A DNA stretch of 64,000 nucleotides from positions 124,001-188,000 of the forward strand of contig NZ_JAERRH010000004.1 in the NCBI RefSeq assembly GCF_016741855.1, in the 5' to 3' direction. The notes under the pieces are model-generated. The model was not told the DNA's origin, made no database searches, and saw only the letters and a program-made list of their open reading frames with translations. Position numbers and translations under genes: made by a program. The first letter of the stretch is position 1; every line of letters begins with the position of its first letter. The stretch comes from Streptomyces musisoli (GTDB lineage Bacteria; Actinomycetota; Actinomycetes; Streptomycetales; Streptomycetaceae). Positions 47,589-55,994 of this stretch are shown piece after piece.

Positions 47589-48045
47589 GTGGTCAGCGCC
47601 AGCCGGTGTCGTGGCTGAGCCGCTGGTCGTGGGCGTCGTACTGGTCGACGCTGGTGATGGTGCGGCCGTTGGGGATGGGTGCGGCCCAGGCGCGGTAGGT
47701 GGTGCCGGGGACGGTGACCGTGGTGGCTTTGGCCTGGGTGCCGTCGGAGAGGGAGACGATGCCGTAGGCGACATTGGCTTCGGGGTTGGAGACCATGAGC
47801 CGGCTGCCGCTGAGGCCCTTGTCGTGCAGGCCCCACAGTCCCAGACCGGCCGAGGCCTGGGGGTCGTGTGTGCCGGTGACGGGCTGGCAGTCGGCCCAGG
47901 GGCCGCCCTGGTGGTCGATGCGGACGCCGCCGATGTACATGCGCTGGCACAGCAGTGAGGTGCCCGGTGCGGTGGTTCCGTCGGGGTACGTGGGCAGGGT
48001 GTAGCCCTTGGGCAGTGTCCGGTGGAACTCCAACGCCACCGACCA
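47589..48045 (-). repeat. 457-bp direct repeat, copy A
   Basis: It matches 48945-49401 in the same orientation without indels; I count four mismatches (about 99% identity). It covers the C-terminal coding part of the membrane protein at 47593-48363, down to a few bases beyond the stop. Confidence 0.95.
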
Positions 48046-48363
48046 GCGTTGACCGCCTGTCGTGCCCTCCGCCACCCGGACACTGACCGTGCTGGGCGCC
48101 GGCGTGGCAGGGGGGCTCGTGCGGGGCGAGGGCCGGCTCGCAGGGCTTTCGGCACCGGGCGGTGACGTCAGGAACGAAACTGCCAGGCCGAGGCCGAGGA
48201 CGCAGGCGGCACTGGCCAAGGCAGCCGCGGCACGGCGGCGTTTTCTGCGGGTGCGCGCGGCGGTCAGGATCCGGTCGACGGGAGCCGGGGACGAGGGGTA
48301 GGCGTCGCGCGACCGGGCGAAGGCGGCGCGTACCCAGTCTTCTTGGCCGTGGTCGGAAGTCAT
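47593..48363 (-). CDS. Putative membrane anti-sigma factor with extracellular sensor domain
   Basis: A 256-residue protein with a cytoplasmic N-terminus of about 45 residues (MTSDHGQEDWVRAAFARSRD), a basic stop (RRKRRR), one transmembrane helix (ALASAACVLGLGLAVSFL), a Ser/Pro/Thr linker and an external domain (about residues 107-256, starting RWSVALEFHRTLPKG). The external domain is almost identical to the secreted protein encoded just upstream. The gene starts within the stop of an ECF sigma factor (ATGA overlap), the classic position of an anti-sigma factor; no HxxxCxxC zinc motif is visible. The role as anti-sigma factor is inferred. Confidence 0.75.
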   Translation of the reverse strand: MTSDHGQEDWVRAAFARSRDAYPSSPAPVDRILTAARTRRKRRRAAAALASAACVLGLGLAVSFLTSPPGAESPASRPSPRTSPPATPAPSTVSVRVAEGTTGGQRWSVALEFHRTLPKGYTLPTYPDGTTAPGTSLLCQRMYIGGVRIDHQGGPWADCQPVTGTHDPQASAGLGLWGLHDKGLSGSRLMVSNPEANVAYGIVSLSDGTQAKATTVTVPGTTYRAWAAPIPNGRTITSVDQYDAHDQRLSHDTGWR

Positions 48364-48917
48364 CGTGCCTCTGCAGGGCGGCTGGGGAGGAAGTTGCGGG
48401 CGAGAGCCGAACGGCTGCGCAGTTTGGCCAGGGCCCGGGACGCCTGGCTCTTCACGGTGCCGGCCGAACAGCCCAGCACGTCGGCCACTTCCTCGACGGA
48501 CAGATCCTCGCAGTAGCGCAGCACCACGACCGCCCGCTGCCGCTCGGGCAGCGTGGCGAGTTCGCGGGCCAGGGTGTCGTACACGTCCCCGCCCCCGGCA
48601 CCCGCCCCGTCGTCGTGGACGGGACCGGTGTCGGGCAGCGACGGCAGAAGGAGGTGGGTGATCCTGCGGCGGCGATGCCGGCTGCGATTGGTGTTGACCA
48701 GGGCGCGCCGAACGTAGTGTTCGGCGCGCTCCGGATCCAGCCGCGGCCAGTGCGGGTACACCTTCGCCAGCGTCGTCTGCACCAGGTCCTCCGCCTCGTG
48801 GAAGTCGCCGGTGAGCAGGTACGCGGTGTGGGTCAGGGCCCGCCAACGGGCGGCGACGAACCGGGAGAACTCCGAGTCCGGTCCGCGGTCCGCGGCCCTG
48901 CGGTCACTTGGCTGCAC
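48360..48917 (-). CDS. ECF sigma factor, SigE-family (Streptomyces)
   Basis: A 185-residue extracytoplasmic-function sigma factor. Region 2 is FHEAEDLVQTTLAKVYPHW and region 4 is LPERQRAVVVLRYCEDLSVEEVADVLGCSAGTVKSQASRAL, which carries the recognition helix for the -35 element. It begins FSRFVAARWRALTHTAYLLTGD, the classic opening of this subfamily. GTG at 48917 was chosen as start; the frame is open further, but no conserved part precedes it. It lies between the secreted protein (31 bp upstream) and the membrane protein (4-bp overlap), forming a three-gene operon. Confidence 0.9.
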   Translation of the reverse strand: MQPSDRRAADRGPDSEFSRFVAARWRALTHTAYLLTGDFHEAEDLVQTTLAKVYPHWPRLDPERAEHYVRRALVNTNRSRHRRRRITHLLLPSLPDTGPVHDDGAGAGGGDVYDTLARELATLPERQRAVVVLRYCEDLSVEEVADVLGCSAGTVKSQASRALAKLRSRSALARNFLPSRPAEAR

Positions 48918-48944
48918 GGCAGGAGGTGCCCGTCCTTCGTCTGA

Positions 48945-49401
48945 GTGGTCAGCGCCAGCCGGTGTCGTGGCTGAGCCGCTGGTCGTGGGCGTCGTACTGG
49001 TCGACGCTGGTGATGGTGCGGCCGTTGGGGACGGGTGCGGCCCAGGCGCGGTAGGTGGTGCCGGGGACGGTGACCGTGGTGGCTTTGGCCTGGGTGCCGT
49101 CGGAGAGGGAGACGATGCCGTAGGCGACATCGGCTTCGGGGTTGGAGACCATGAGCCGGCTGCCGCTGAGGCCCTTGTCGTGCAGGCCCCACAGTCCCAG
49201 TCCGCCCGAGGCCTGGGGGTCGTGTGTGCCGGTGACGGGCTGGCAGTCGGCCCAGGGGCCGCCCTGGTGGTCGATGCGGACGCCGCCGATGTACATGCGC
49301 TGGCACAGCAGTGAGGTGCCCGGTGCGGTGGTTCCGTCGGGGTACGTGGGCAGGGTGTAGCCCTTGGGCAGTGTCCGGTGGAACTCCAACGCCACCGACC
49401 A
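48945..49401 (-). repeat. 457-bp direct repeat, copy B
   Basis: Second copy of 47589-48045, covering the C-terminal coding part of the secreted protein at 48949-49632. The four differences give three amino-acid changes (Asn/Asp, Ala/Gly, Ile/Val) and one silent change. Confidence 0.95.
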
Positions 49402-49632
49402 ACGGTGCCCGTCCACCCGGCCCTTGCCGATGACCTGCCTGACCACCTGCGGCACCTTCTGGTGAGTGGAAGCGGACCGCTTGGCGACGACGGACACGGG
49501 CGCGGGTGCGGATGCCGGGCGGGCGGCCGGGCCCGCCGCCGCCTCGCTCGCGGAGGCGCCGAACGAGATCCCTCCGAGCGCGGCGACCGCGGCGGTCGCT
49601 ATCGCTGCCTTCCTGGCAAAACTGAGAGCCAC
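48949..49632 (-). CDS. Secreted protein sharing the sensor domain of the adjacent anti-sigma candidate
   Basis: A 227-residue exported protein. The signal peptide is MALSFARKAAIATAAVAALGG with a probable cut near ASA (residues 26-28), then an Ala/Pro linker and a domain of about 150 residues beginning RWSVALEFHRTLPKG. Two cysteines (LLCQRM and WADCQP) could form a disulfide. The domain is nearly identical in sequence to the external part of the membrane protein two genes downstream. No enzyme motif was recognised. It is the first gene of the operon. As a soluble copy of the sensor it might compete for the same ligand. Confidence 0.78.
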   Translation of the reverse strand: MALSFARKAAIATAAVAALGGISFGASASEAAAGPAARPASAPAPVSVVAKRSASTHQKVPQVVRQVIGKGRVDGHRWSVALEFHRTLPKGYTLPTYPDGTTAPGTSLLCQRMYIGGVRIDHQGGPWADCQPVTGTHDPQASGGLGLWGLHDKGLSGSRLMVSNPEADVAYGIVSLSDGTQAKATTVTVPGTTYRAWAAPVPNGRTITSVDQYDAHDQRLSHDTGWR

Positions 49633-49859
49633 GGAGCTTTTTCCCCTTCAATGCTGCCGCCCGGCACCCCGCCGGGCGGTCCTCGACGGCCGGCGCGCTG
49701 GGCCCGCGTGCCGGCCTGCCGCGACCGCCAGGAGCGGTGGCCGCGGCTCGGACGTCCGCCCGTAGGTACTCCCAAACGCCCACGGCGGGTTGCACGCCCC
49801 GTGAATCGGTTCGCGGTCTCCCGCCTCGCTCGGGCGGGGGACCGGGCACCGTCATACGA

Positions 49860-49905
49860 CGAGAGGGCCCGTGACCAGCGAGAATGCTGGACTCGGGCCC
49901 TCTCG
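49860..49905 (-). terminator. Two-part hairpin
   Basis: Outer 12-bp perfect arms (49860-49871, 49894-49905) enclose an inner 5-bp stem CCAGC/GCTGG (49875-49879, 49886-49890) with 3-nt bulges on each side. It lies about 120 bp after the small zinc-ribbon gene at 50025-50255 and upstream of the secreted-protein operon, so it can separate the two units. Confidence 0.65.
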
Positions 49906-49979
49906 ACGTCCGCGGATGCCGGACGCGGATCCTCTCGTCGTTCAAAAATGGCGGACGCGGACCCCCTCGTCGTTGCGAG
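49884..49979 (-). repeat. 32-bp tandem repeat, three degenerate units
   Basis: Units start at 49884, 49916 and 49948 and share ATGxCGGACGCGGA..CTCTCGTCG-like sequence. The first unit provides the right arm of the hairpin at 49860-49905. The remaining gap 49633-49883 should hold the promoter of the secreted-protein operon. Confidence 0.75.
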
Positions 49980-50024
49980 GCGGCCGGGAGGTCGTGTGGA
50001 GCGGAGATCCCCGCCCGCGCCGTA

Positions 50025-50255
50025 TCAGGACCGACGGGGCGCGGGCCGCGTGACCGGTCCGGGCGTCTGGCAGCCGGGCGTGCAGACCCAGAGCCGGAAG
50101 AGCAGCCCCCGATGGCGCAGTTCACACAGCACCCGGCCGCTCGCTCCCAGCGGGCGGGCGCACACGGCACAGTCCAGGGCCATCTGCTGGCGGGGGCCGA
50201 GCCGGGCGACGTCGGGGAGATGCGGATGCGCCATGACGGGGCTGCTGCTGCTCAT
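50025..50255 (-). CDS. Small zinc-ribbon-like protein
   Basis: A 76-residue cytoplasmic protein. Two cysteine pairs are visible, CAVC near residue 33 and CTPGC near the end, spaced as a four-cysteine zinc ribbon; LLFRLWVCTPGC is shared by a group of Streptomyces proteins of unknown function. Start at 50255 (MSSSSPVMAHPHLP) follows AGAGG 6 nt upstream. No partner gene is obvious. The role cannot be stated. Confidence 0.65.
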   Translation of the reverse strand: MSSSSPVMAHPHLPDVARLGPRQQMALDCAVCARPLGASGRVLCELRHRGLLFRLWVCTPGCQTPGPVTRPAPRRS

Positions 50256-50629
50256 CTGGCGCCTCTTACGGGGAGTTCGGGCAAGGGCTCTCTTACGGAC
50301 GGGCGCCCGCCTGGAGTGTGCGGGAGGAACGGTCCGCACTCCGGCACGCCGCCTCCGGCCCGGTGGCCGGCCGGAGGCGGGCTCTGGCCATGCACAGGGC
50401 GGCCAACCGGGTCCGCCTGAACGGGTCTGCGTACATGCGTCATTGATGCCGAGCCTTCAACTGTTCTCGGACCGCGGCCGGTCTCGCGGCCGAGGCCGAC
50501 CGTGTCGGTGCGTTCCCGGCGCCGGACGGCAGCGAGGCGCCCGCGGTCGGGCCTCGCCCATCGGTCATGGCCGTCGGGGGAGGGGAGGGGCCGGCAGACC
50601 CGCATCGGCACGGGTCGCCGGCCCGCCTT
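50256..50629. other. Intergenic region without a gene
   Basis: 374 bp between the zinc-ribbon gene and the membrane-protein stop. It holds the promoter of the zinc-ribbon gene and is G/C-rich with no convincing coding frame or strong hairpin that I could recognise. Confidence 0.45.
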
Positions 50630-51601
50630 TCACAGGTCGTCCGACCGCCGACGCCAAACCGTCCCGGACTGATCCGCGGAGCGATTCCAGCCGTCGTTCT
50701 GGCTCTGCTGCGTCAGTGGCGCGCCGGCTTGAGGAGAACGGGGAGACAGCCGTTCGTGGTGTTTCTGCGGACGTTCGCCGCCTGCCGGTGGCATCCCGGA
50801 CTGGGGTGGTTGTTCGTTCGCCGCTTCACCGGTGAGTGATTCGGGGGCTTGCGCCCTGTGCCGCGGCAGCGTCCGCCTGGGCGGCCTGGTAAGGGTGATC
50901 TGGCGTACCACCTGCTGGAAACAGGCGAGAGACGCGAAAGTCGGCAGGGCGGCGGCCGAGGCGCTGACGATGTCTCTCGGAGCCTGCGCGGCACACAGCG
51001 TCATGGCGATGGCGGAAAAGACCAGAAGCACGGACCAGGAATGGAAAGCCCGACGCTGATAAAGAGCCGCCCGGAGAATGGACAGCGACGCGACCAGCCA
51101 GGGGCCGAACACCAGCAGGGGCCACCAGGAGACCACACTGCTCTGCGTGCGGGACGCCGCCACGAAGCGCAGCGGATCGTAGGCGATCAGGCCGCCGAAG
51201 GTGCTCACGGCGGAGGCGATGGCCGTCGCCAGCGCGACGATGACGTAGCCGGCGATCCGGATCCTGCTCGTACGCTGCCGTGTCCTGACCTTGCGATGGC
51301 CCCGGGGCGGAGCCTTCACCGGTGGCAGCTCGGCCGTGAGCTCCACCAGGGCCTCGCGCGGGGTCTTCGCGGCCGGACCGGCGAGCTGGTCCTCGTGGCG
51401 TGCCGCCGGGATCCTCGGCTGCTGCTCGATGGTGTCGCGCAGCATGAAGGCCAGTTCCTCCGCGGGGTCCCAGCTCGAGTCGGGAGCGACCAGGGGCGGA
51501 CCGTACTCGTCGGTGGGCGCCCGGTGTCTGCCCCCGCCGCCCTGGTATTCGTCCGGATAATCGACGGGGAACTCGGGGTGATACCCGAACTCAGGTGACA
51601 T
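50630..51601 (-). CDS. DUF2637-like integral membrane protein
   Basis: A 323-residue protein. Residues 1-115 are an acidic, Tyr/Pro-rich cytoplasmic region with Lys/Arg clusters at its end (RKVRTRQRTSRIR). Four hydrophobic helices follow: IAGYVIVALATAIASAVSTFGG, SWWPLLVFGPWLVASLSIL, WSVLLVFSAIAMTLCAAQA, and a weaker one to ACFQQVV. The last 90 residues are Pro/Gln-rich and disordered. The helical core resembles DUF2637 proteins of Streptomyces, but this assignment is from memory of the family. It starts 12 bp after the stop of a small gene, so the two form an operon. Confidence 0.65.
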   Translation of the reverse strand: MSPEFGYHPEFPVDYPDEYQGGGGRHRAPTDEYGPPLVAPDSSWDPAEELAFMLRDTIEQQPRIPAARHEDQLAGPAAKTPREALVELTAELPPVKAPPRGHRKVRTRQRTSRIRIAGYVIVALATAIASAVSTFGGLIAYDPLRFVAASRTQSSVVSWWPLLVFGPWLVASLSILRAALYQRRAFHSWSVLLVFSAIAMTLCAAQAPRDIVSASAAALPTFASLACFQQVVRQITLTRPPRRTLPRHRAQAPESLTGEAANEQPPQSGMPPAGGERPQKHHERLSPRSPQAGAPLTQQSQNDGWNRSADQSGTVWRRRSDDL

Positions 51602-51613
51602 GAGATGGTTCGA

Positions 51614-51898
51614 TCATTCCGTCGCGGAGCCGCCGAATGCGACCCCCGAACTGACCCAACCTCTTGAAAGGCTTTCCTCCAGGAATGTGATGGAGTCCAT
51701 GAATTGCTGGAGAATGTCTTCGGTCACCTCGAGCGTGACGGGAAGTCCACCCTTCATCAGGACTCCCTTTGTGGTATCCATGCCGGTCGATGCGGGCAGA
51801 TAGGTGTAGGAACCCAGCCGCACGGGAGGCCGCCCGGCAGTCGAGCGGGACGAACCTGGAACCGAATCCAGCGACCGTCCCGTCATTACCTTCGTCAT
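51614..51898 (-). CDS. Small hypothetical protein
   Basis: A 94-residue protein without membrane segments. It starts MTKVMTGRSLDSVPGSS, has a strand-rich centre (VRLGSYTYLPASTG, GVLMKGGLPVTLEVTED) and ends with an amphipathic helix (DILQQFMDSITFLEES). Local base composition is less G/C-rich than the genes around it, which may point to recent transfer. I do not recognise the family. It is co-transcribed with the DUF2637-like gene downstream (12-bp gap). Confidence 0.55.
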   Translation of the reverse strand: MTKVMTGRSLDSVPGSSRSTAGRPPVRLGSYTYLPASTGMDTTKGVLMKGGLPVTLEVTEDILQQFMDSITFLEESLSRGWVSSGVAFGGSATE

Positions 51899-52072
51899 GT
51901 TGTAACTAACGCCGCCATCCGGTGGTGGGTGCGCTGCGAACGGGTGAAGGATTACTAAGAATATCCGGCTCAATTATTTGGGCCCGCGCAGCCGGTATGA
52001 GGAGTGAAAAGCGGACGATGCGTGAGCCTGTAAAACTTCCTGGCGATCATCCGTTGATGCAGTTGCCGCGGG

Positions 52073-54691
52073 TCAGGCCGGTGCGGTGGGGCGCAGGGCG
52101 AGCAGAGCGACGTCGTCGGTGGTGTCGGCACCGAACTTGATGATCAGTTCGTCGCAGAACACGTCGAGGGGGGTCCGGGAGTGACCGGCGGTGTGCCGGC
52201 GCAGGCGGGCCATGGCCTCGTCGAGCGATTCGCCGCGGCGTTCGATGAGACCGTCGGTGAAGAGCAGCAGGGTGGAGCCGGGTGGCAGCGGGTCGCGGGC
52301 GGACAGACGCGGCACGCCGGGATCCATGCCGATCAGCAGGCCCCTGCCCGCGTCGAGGTAACGGGTCTCGCCCTCACGGGTGGTCAGCAGCGGCGGCAGG
52401 TGGCCGGCGGAGGAGTGGTGCAGCACCACGCCGTCGCCCTCGCACTTGGCCAGGCCGTAGACGCAGGTGGCGGTGGAGTGCGGGTTCAGGGTGTGGCTCG
52501 CCAGGTCCAGGCGGCGCAGGACCTCCCCGGGCGGTTCCGGACTGTCGACGGCGATACCGCGCAGCATGTTGCGCAGTGTGCTCATGGCGACGGCGGCCTG
52601 GAGGTCGTGGCCCGACACGTCACCGATGACCAGCACGGTGTCGCCGCCCGGCGGCACGAAGGCGTCGTACCAGTCGCCGCCGACCTCGGCGGTGGTGCTG
52701 GAGGGCACGTGCCGGGCGGCCATCTCCAGCCGCTCCACCCGGGGCAGTTCGGGCAGCAGGGCACGCTGGAGGTGTTCGGCGTTGGAGCGGGTGTGCTGGT
52801 GCAGACGGGCGTTGTCCACCCCGAGGGCGATGCCCCGGACCAGCTCCGCGATCAGCGGGATGTCCTCCTTGGTGAACGGCTGCTCGTCCTGGACGCGGAC
52901 CATGGTCAGGGCACCGAAGACCTCCCGTTGGGCCCGCAGCGGCGAGATGACGGCGCTGCTCGCCCTCAGATGCTCCACCAGCTCCACCTGCCGGGCGTCC
53001 AGGGGACCGGGGGCCCGGCTGGACGGGGGCACGTCGGTCACCAGCAGGGGGCCCGCGCCGCGCAGCACCCTGGGCAGGGAATCCTGCATGGCCTCGGAGG
53101 CCGAAGGAAGCCTGCCGAGGTGCGCCCCGGAGAACCGGCACCTCGGGATCGCGGTGCACGACACAGACCCGCTCCAGCCGGCCGTGCTCGTCGACGAGAT
53201 CCGCCACGCACCAGTCGGCCAGTTCCCGCGTCAGGACCTGGCACGCCCGCAGCAGTCGCTCCTCCGGATCGAGGGTGCTGGTCAGCGCTCTGCCGGTGTC
53301 GGCGAACAGGGAGAGCCACTCCGGTGCCGCCCTCGCCGGGGCCACCGTCTTCGTCTTCCTGGTGGTGGTCGGCAGGTGCACCGGGCCCGGCACCGGCCGC
53401 GTCGCGTGCCGGCCGTCCCGCGGAGTGTCCGGCGGGGCGGGGGCGCCGTCGTCGTGGTGAGCTGTGCGACGAACACGGTGCGCCCGTCGACCGCTTCCTG
53501 GGTCTGGATGGACAGACGGACCGGGATCACACGGCCGTCATGGTGCAGTGCGGGCACCGGTATCTGGCGGCCCAGGATGCGGGACTCGCCGGTGAGCAGC
53601 AGCGAACTGAAGGCCGCCACGTGGCGTTTGCGCAGGTGCTCGGGGATCACGGCGGTCAGCCGCTGCCCGACGAGATCGTGCGCCGGCCAGCCCAGCAGGC
53701 ACGCCGCGGCGCTGTTCACCGCGATGATCCGGTTGGTGTCGTCGGCCGCGACGGTCGGTACGGGCGCCGCCTCCACCTCGCTCGCGTCCCAGGGCGCGAG
53801 ATCTGTCGGAGTGGCGCTCGGCGCACCGGGCAGCTGTGTCCACGCGGTGGGCGCTTCCCCGGACAGCTGGCCGGCGATCTGGTCGAGCAGCCAGTGACGG
53901 AAGGCCCGGATCTGGGGCAGGGCCGGCAGGGCGAGCAGACTGCTCTGCTGGGCCGCCGCGTCGGCCTCGTCCAGGATCCGGCGCAGGGTCATGACGCGCG
54001 GACCGGCATCCACCGCGAACCCCACCAGCAGGGAGAGCGTCGAGCTGTCGGGAGTCTCCTGCTCCACCGCCACCGTCATGGACGCGCAGATCATGTTGCT
54101 CACGTCCTGGGCGACGAAGATGTCCTCCGTCCGCACGCCGGCCCAGCGGTCCGTGGAGGAGGCGAGGAACAGCTCGCGCAGCAGCCCCTCCCACTGCTGT
54201 TGCGCCGCCCAGTACAACGCGTAGGGCACGTCGTTCAGCGTCACGCTCACCGTCCGGCCGGGCGGCGCCACGGTCTCCCACGCGGACGTCGGCGGCACCG
54301 GCGCCTCGGGCCACAGCTCGAACCACACCGTCTTGCGGTCCGCGCCGCTGTGCACGCCGTGGGCGGCGGCCAGCTCCTCGACCAGCGCCAGGCCCCTGCC
54401 GGTGCAGGCATAGGGATGGCGGTCGTGCGGCACCAGCCCGCTGCCCGGGCGGTGATCGCTGACCCGCACATGGGCCCGGCCCTCGACGACCCAGGCCAGC
54501 ACCTCGATCTCGGTGCGCGCATGGATCACCGCGTTGGTGACCAGCTCGCCGACCAGCAGCTCGGCGGTGTCCACCATGTCCGGCGGGACGCCGTCCAGCA
54601 CCGACCGTACGAACCGGCGGGCCACCACGGCGCTCTCCGGCAGCGGAGGCAGGCGTCGCGACGGCGCTCCCGGCGGACTGGGGCTGCCCAT
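52073..54691 (-). pseudogene. ATPase-PAS-GAF-SpoIIE (PP2C) regulator, two frameshifts
   Basis: The parts of one protein occur in three frames in the right order. Frame 1 from 54691 codes for an RsbW-like HATPase (ELLVGELVTNAVIHA, TGRGLALVEELAAAHG) and a PAS domain (DDTNRIIAVNSAAACLLGW). The second frame continues near 53430 with the first GAF half (FADTGRALTSTLDPEERLL), and the third from about 53130 has the second GAF half and the complete SpoIIE phosphatase (VGGDWYDAF, GDVSGHDLQAA, TDGLIERR, TDDVALLAL) to the stop at 52073. Breaks lie at G/C runs near 53430-53445 and 53125-53128. Either a true pseudogene or two sequencing errors; the intact gene would control an anti-sigma/anti-anti-sigma switch. 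Confidence 0.78.
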
Positions 54692-55162
54692 ATCGGCTGG
54701 GTGCCCAGAAACCACCCCGTGAAAAGGCCGAACACCACCCCGTGGCCGAGCCGTGGAGGCCTGTCGCCGGGCGGGCGGCGGGCGATCGCCGGCGCTGCCC
54801 GGTGCCTCCCGGCACCGGGTGGGAGTGTCCCGTGTCACTGGATCCCGACCGTTCGCCACCGGACTTCGACGGACGCGAGTTTGTGTCATCGGAGTTTGAT
54901 CACCGCAGGTCAGCGACTCAGCGCACCGTCGGTGCGCGCCGGGGGCGTGGTAAACCCGTGGCGCGCTGGAGGTGCCTCTGTCCGCCCTGACGGCCATCTG
55001 CACGGGTGCAGCCTGTCGTCACCGTTCCGTCACAAGTGGTCCCGCACGGAACCCTGCCGCTCTCCCGCCCTGTCTGCACTCACGTACCACGACCACGCGT
55101 ACCGCGGGGCAACAACCGACGACCGAAACCCGCGGACGAGACGACTACAGGGGGACGACAAC
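54692..55162. other. Intergenic region carrying repeat L
   Basis: 471 bp between the phosphatase start and the DUF4232 gene. It contains the left 100-bp repeat (54827-54926) and promoters for both neighbours. A GGGGG at about 55150-55154 serves as ribosome binding site for the next gene. No other gene was seen. Confidence 0.5.
54827..54926 (+). repeat. 100-bp inverted repeat, left copy
   Basis: It matches the reverse complement of 55843-55942 over 100 bp with six mismatches and no gap. The conserved core includes GGACTTCGACGGACGCGAGT and GGAGTTTGATCACCGCAGGT. The pair flanks the DUF4232 gene. Confidence 0.93.
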
Positions 55163-55732
55163 ATGCGTCACAGCAACGGCATTCGCAGGGCGGCTCTGGC
55201 GACGACGGCGGTCACGGCCGTCGCGGCGGCGGTGACCGGCATCCTGCCCGGCACCGCCATGGCGGCGAGCACCGCCACCTCCACCCCGCCGCCCGCCTGC
55301 TCGGCCTCCGCCCTCCAGGTCAGCGCCTGGCAGGCCGCCCACCGGCCCGTCGGGACCGGGACCGGGGCGGCGGTCGTGCAGTTCACCAACGTCTCCCGGA
55401 AGACGTGCGTCCTGAAGGGCCATCCGACGGTCGCGGGCGCCGGCAACGGCTCCCCCGCCCACAACACCCCGCTCAAGGTCACCCCCACCGGCAGGGCGGC
55501 CAACGTGACGGTCCGGCCGCACGGCAAGGCGTGGGTGAAGCTGACCTTCGTCCAGGTCCAGGGGGAGGCCGACGGCTACTGCGTGTCGGGCAAGACCCCG
55601 AAGGTGTATCCGACGATGGTCATCGGGCTGCCGCACTCCGGGAAGCACCAGGTCGCCCTGAACGACGGGTGGTGGGCCGAGTGCGACAACAAGGTGACCG
55701 CCACCCCGGTCTCGGCGGTCAAGCCTTCCTGA
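55163..55732 (+). CDS. Secreted DUF4232-type protein
   Basis: A 189-residue exported protein. The signal peptide has RRAALATTAVTAVAAAVTGIL with cleavage near AMA-AST. The mature part resembles DUF4232 proteins: CSASALQVSAWQAAHRPVG, VVQFTNVSRKTCVLKGHPTV and a closing CxxKVTxxP region; four cysteines (residues near 46, 81, 145 and 173) can make two disulfides. The function of this family is unknown; members are common in Streptomyces exoproteomes. ATG at 55163. Both sides carry the 100-bp inverted repeats, so the gene may be part of a mobile cassette. Confidence 0.8.
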   Translation: MRHSNGIRRAALATTAVTAVAAAVTGILPGTAMAASTATSTPPPACSASALQVSAWQAAHRPVGTGTGAAVVQFTNVSRKTCVLKGHPTVAGAGNGSPAHNTPLKVTPTGRAANVTVRPHGKAWVKLTFVQVQGEADGYCVSGKTPKVYPTMVIGLPHSGKHQVALNDGWWAECDNKVTATPVSAVKPS

Positions 55733-55815
55733 TCCCCCCGTCCCCACGAATCGAGCAGCCTGCATGACGATCGCAAGGCTCTGACCTGCACGTTTACGAG
55801 GAACTGCACATAAAT

Positions 55816-55864
55816 GCAGGTCAGCGACTCAGCGCACCTTCCGTGCGCTGAGTCGCTGACCTGC
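55816..55864. terminator. 22-bp perfect hairpin
   Basis: Arms 55816-55837 and 55843-55864 are perfect complements with a 5-nt loop. It follows the DUF4232 gene by about 85 bp and is large enough to end that transcript. The right arm is also the end of the right 100-bp repeat; the left repeat keeps only a short GCAC/GTGC remnant of the matching arm. Confidence 0.75.
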
Positions 55865-55942
55865 GGTGATCAAACTCCGCTGACACGAACTCGCGTCCGT
55901 CGAAGTCCGATGGCAAACGGTCGAGATCCAGTGGCACGGGAC
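55843..55942 (-). repeat. 100-bp inverted repeat, right copy
   Basis: Reverse-complement partner of 54827-54926 (about 94% identity). Its outer end lies 52 bp before the next gene, and its inner end joins the 22-bp hairpin. Confidence 0.93.
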
Positions 55943-55994
55943 TGGGAGGGTCCCGCCGGTCGCACTCCCCGCGGACTTCACTAGAATCGAACGT

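Noticed and set aside
47304..47592. Remnant of a sigma-factor gene (EEDATAAFREWM near 47440)
   Set aside because: Too short and not continued by any sigma motif in any frame; kept only as a remark.
50252..50611. 119-codon minus-strand frame before the zinc-ribbon gene
   Set aside because: Arg/Pro/Gly-rich shadow sequence without conserved pattern, and it overlaps the supported small gene's promoter.
52181..55162. Long plus-strand open frame running into the DUF4232 gene
   Set aside because: It is antisense to the phosphatase domains; only the last 189 codons from 55163 have a signal peptide and family features.
54827..55942. Complete insertion sequence
   Set aside because: The inner segment encodes a secreted DUF4232 protein and no transposase, and no target-site duplication was recognised.
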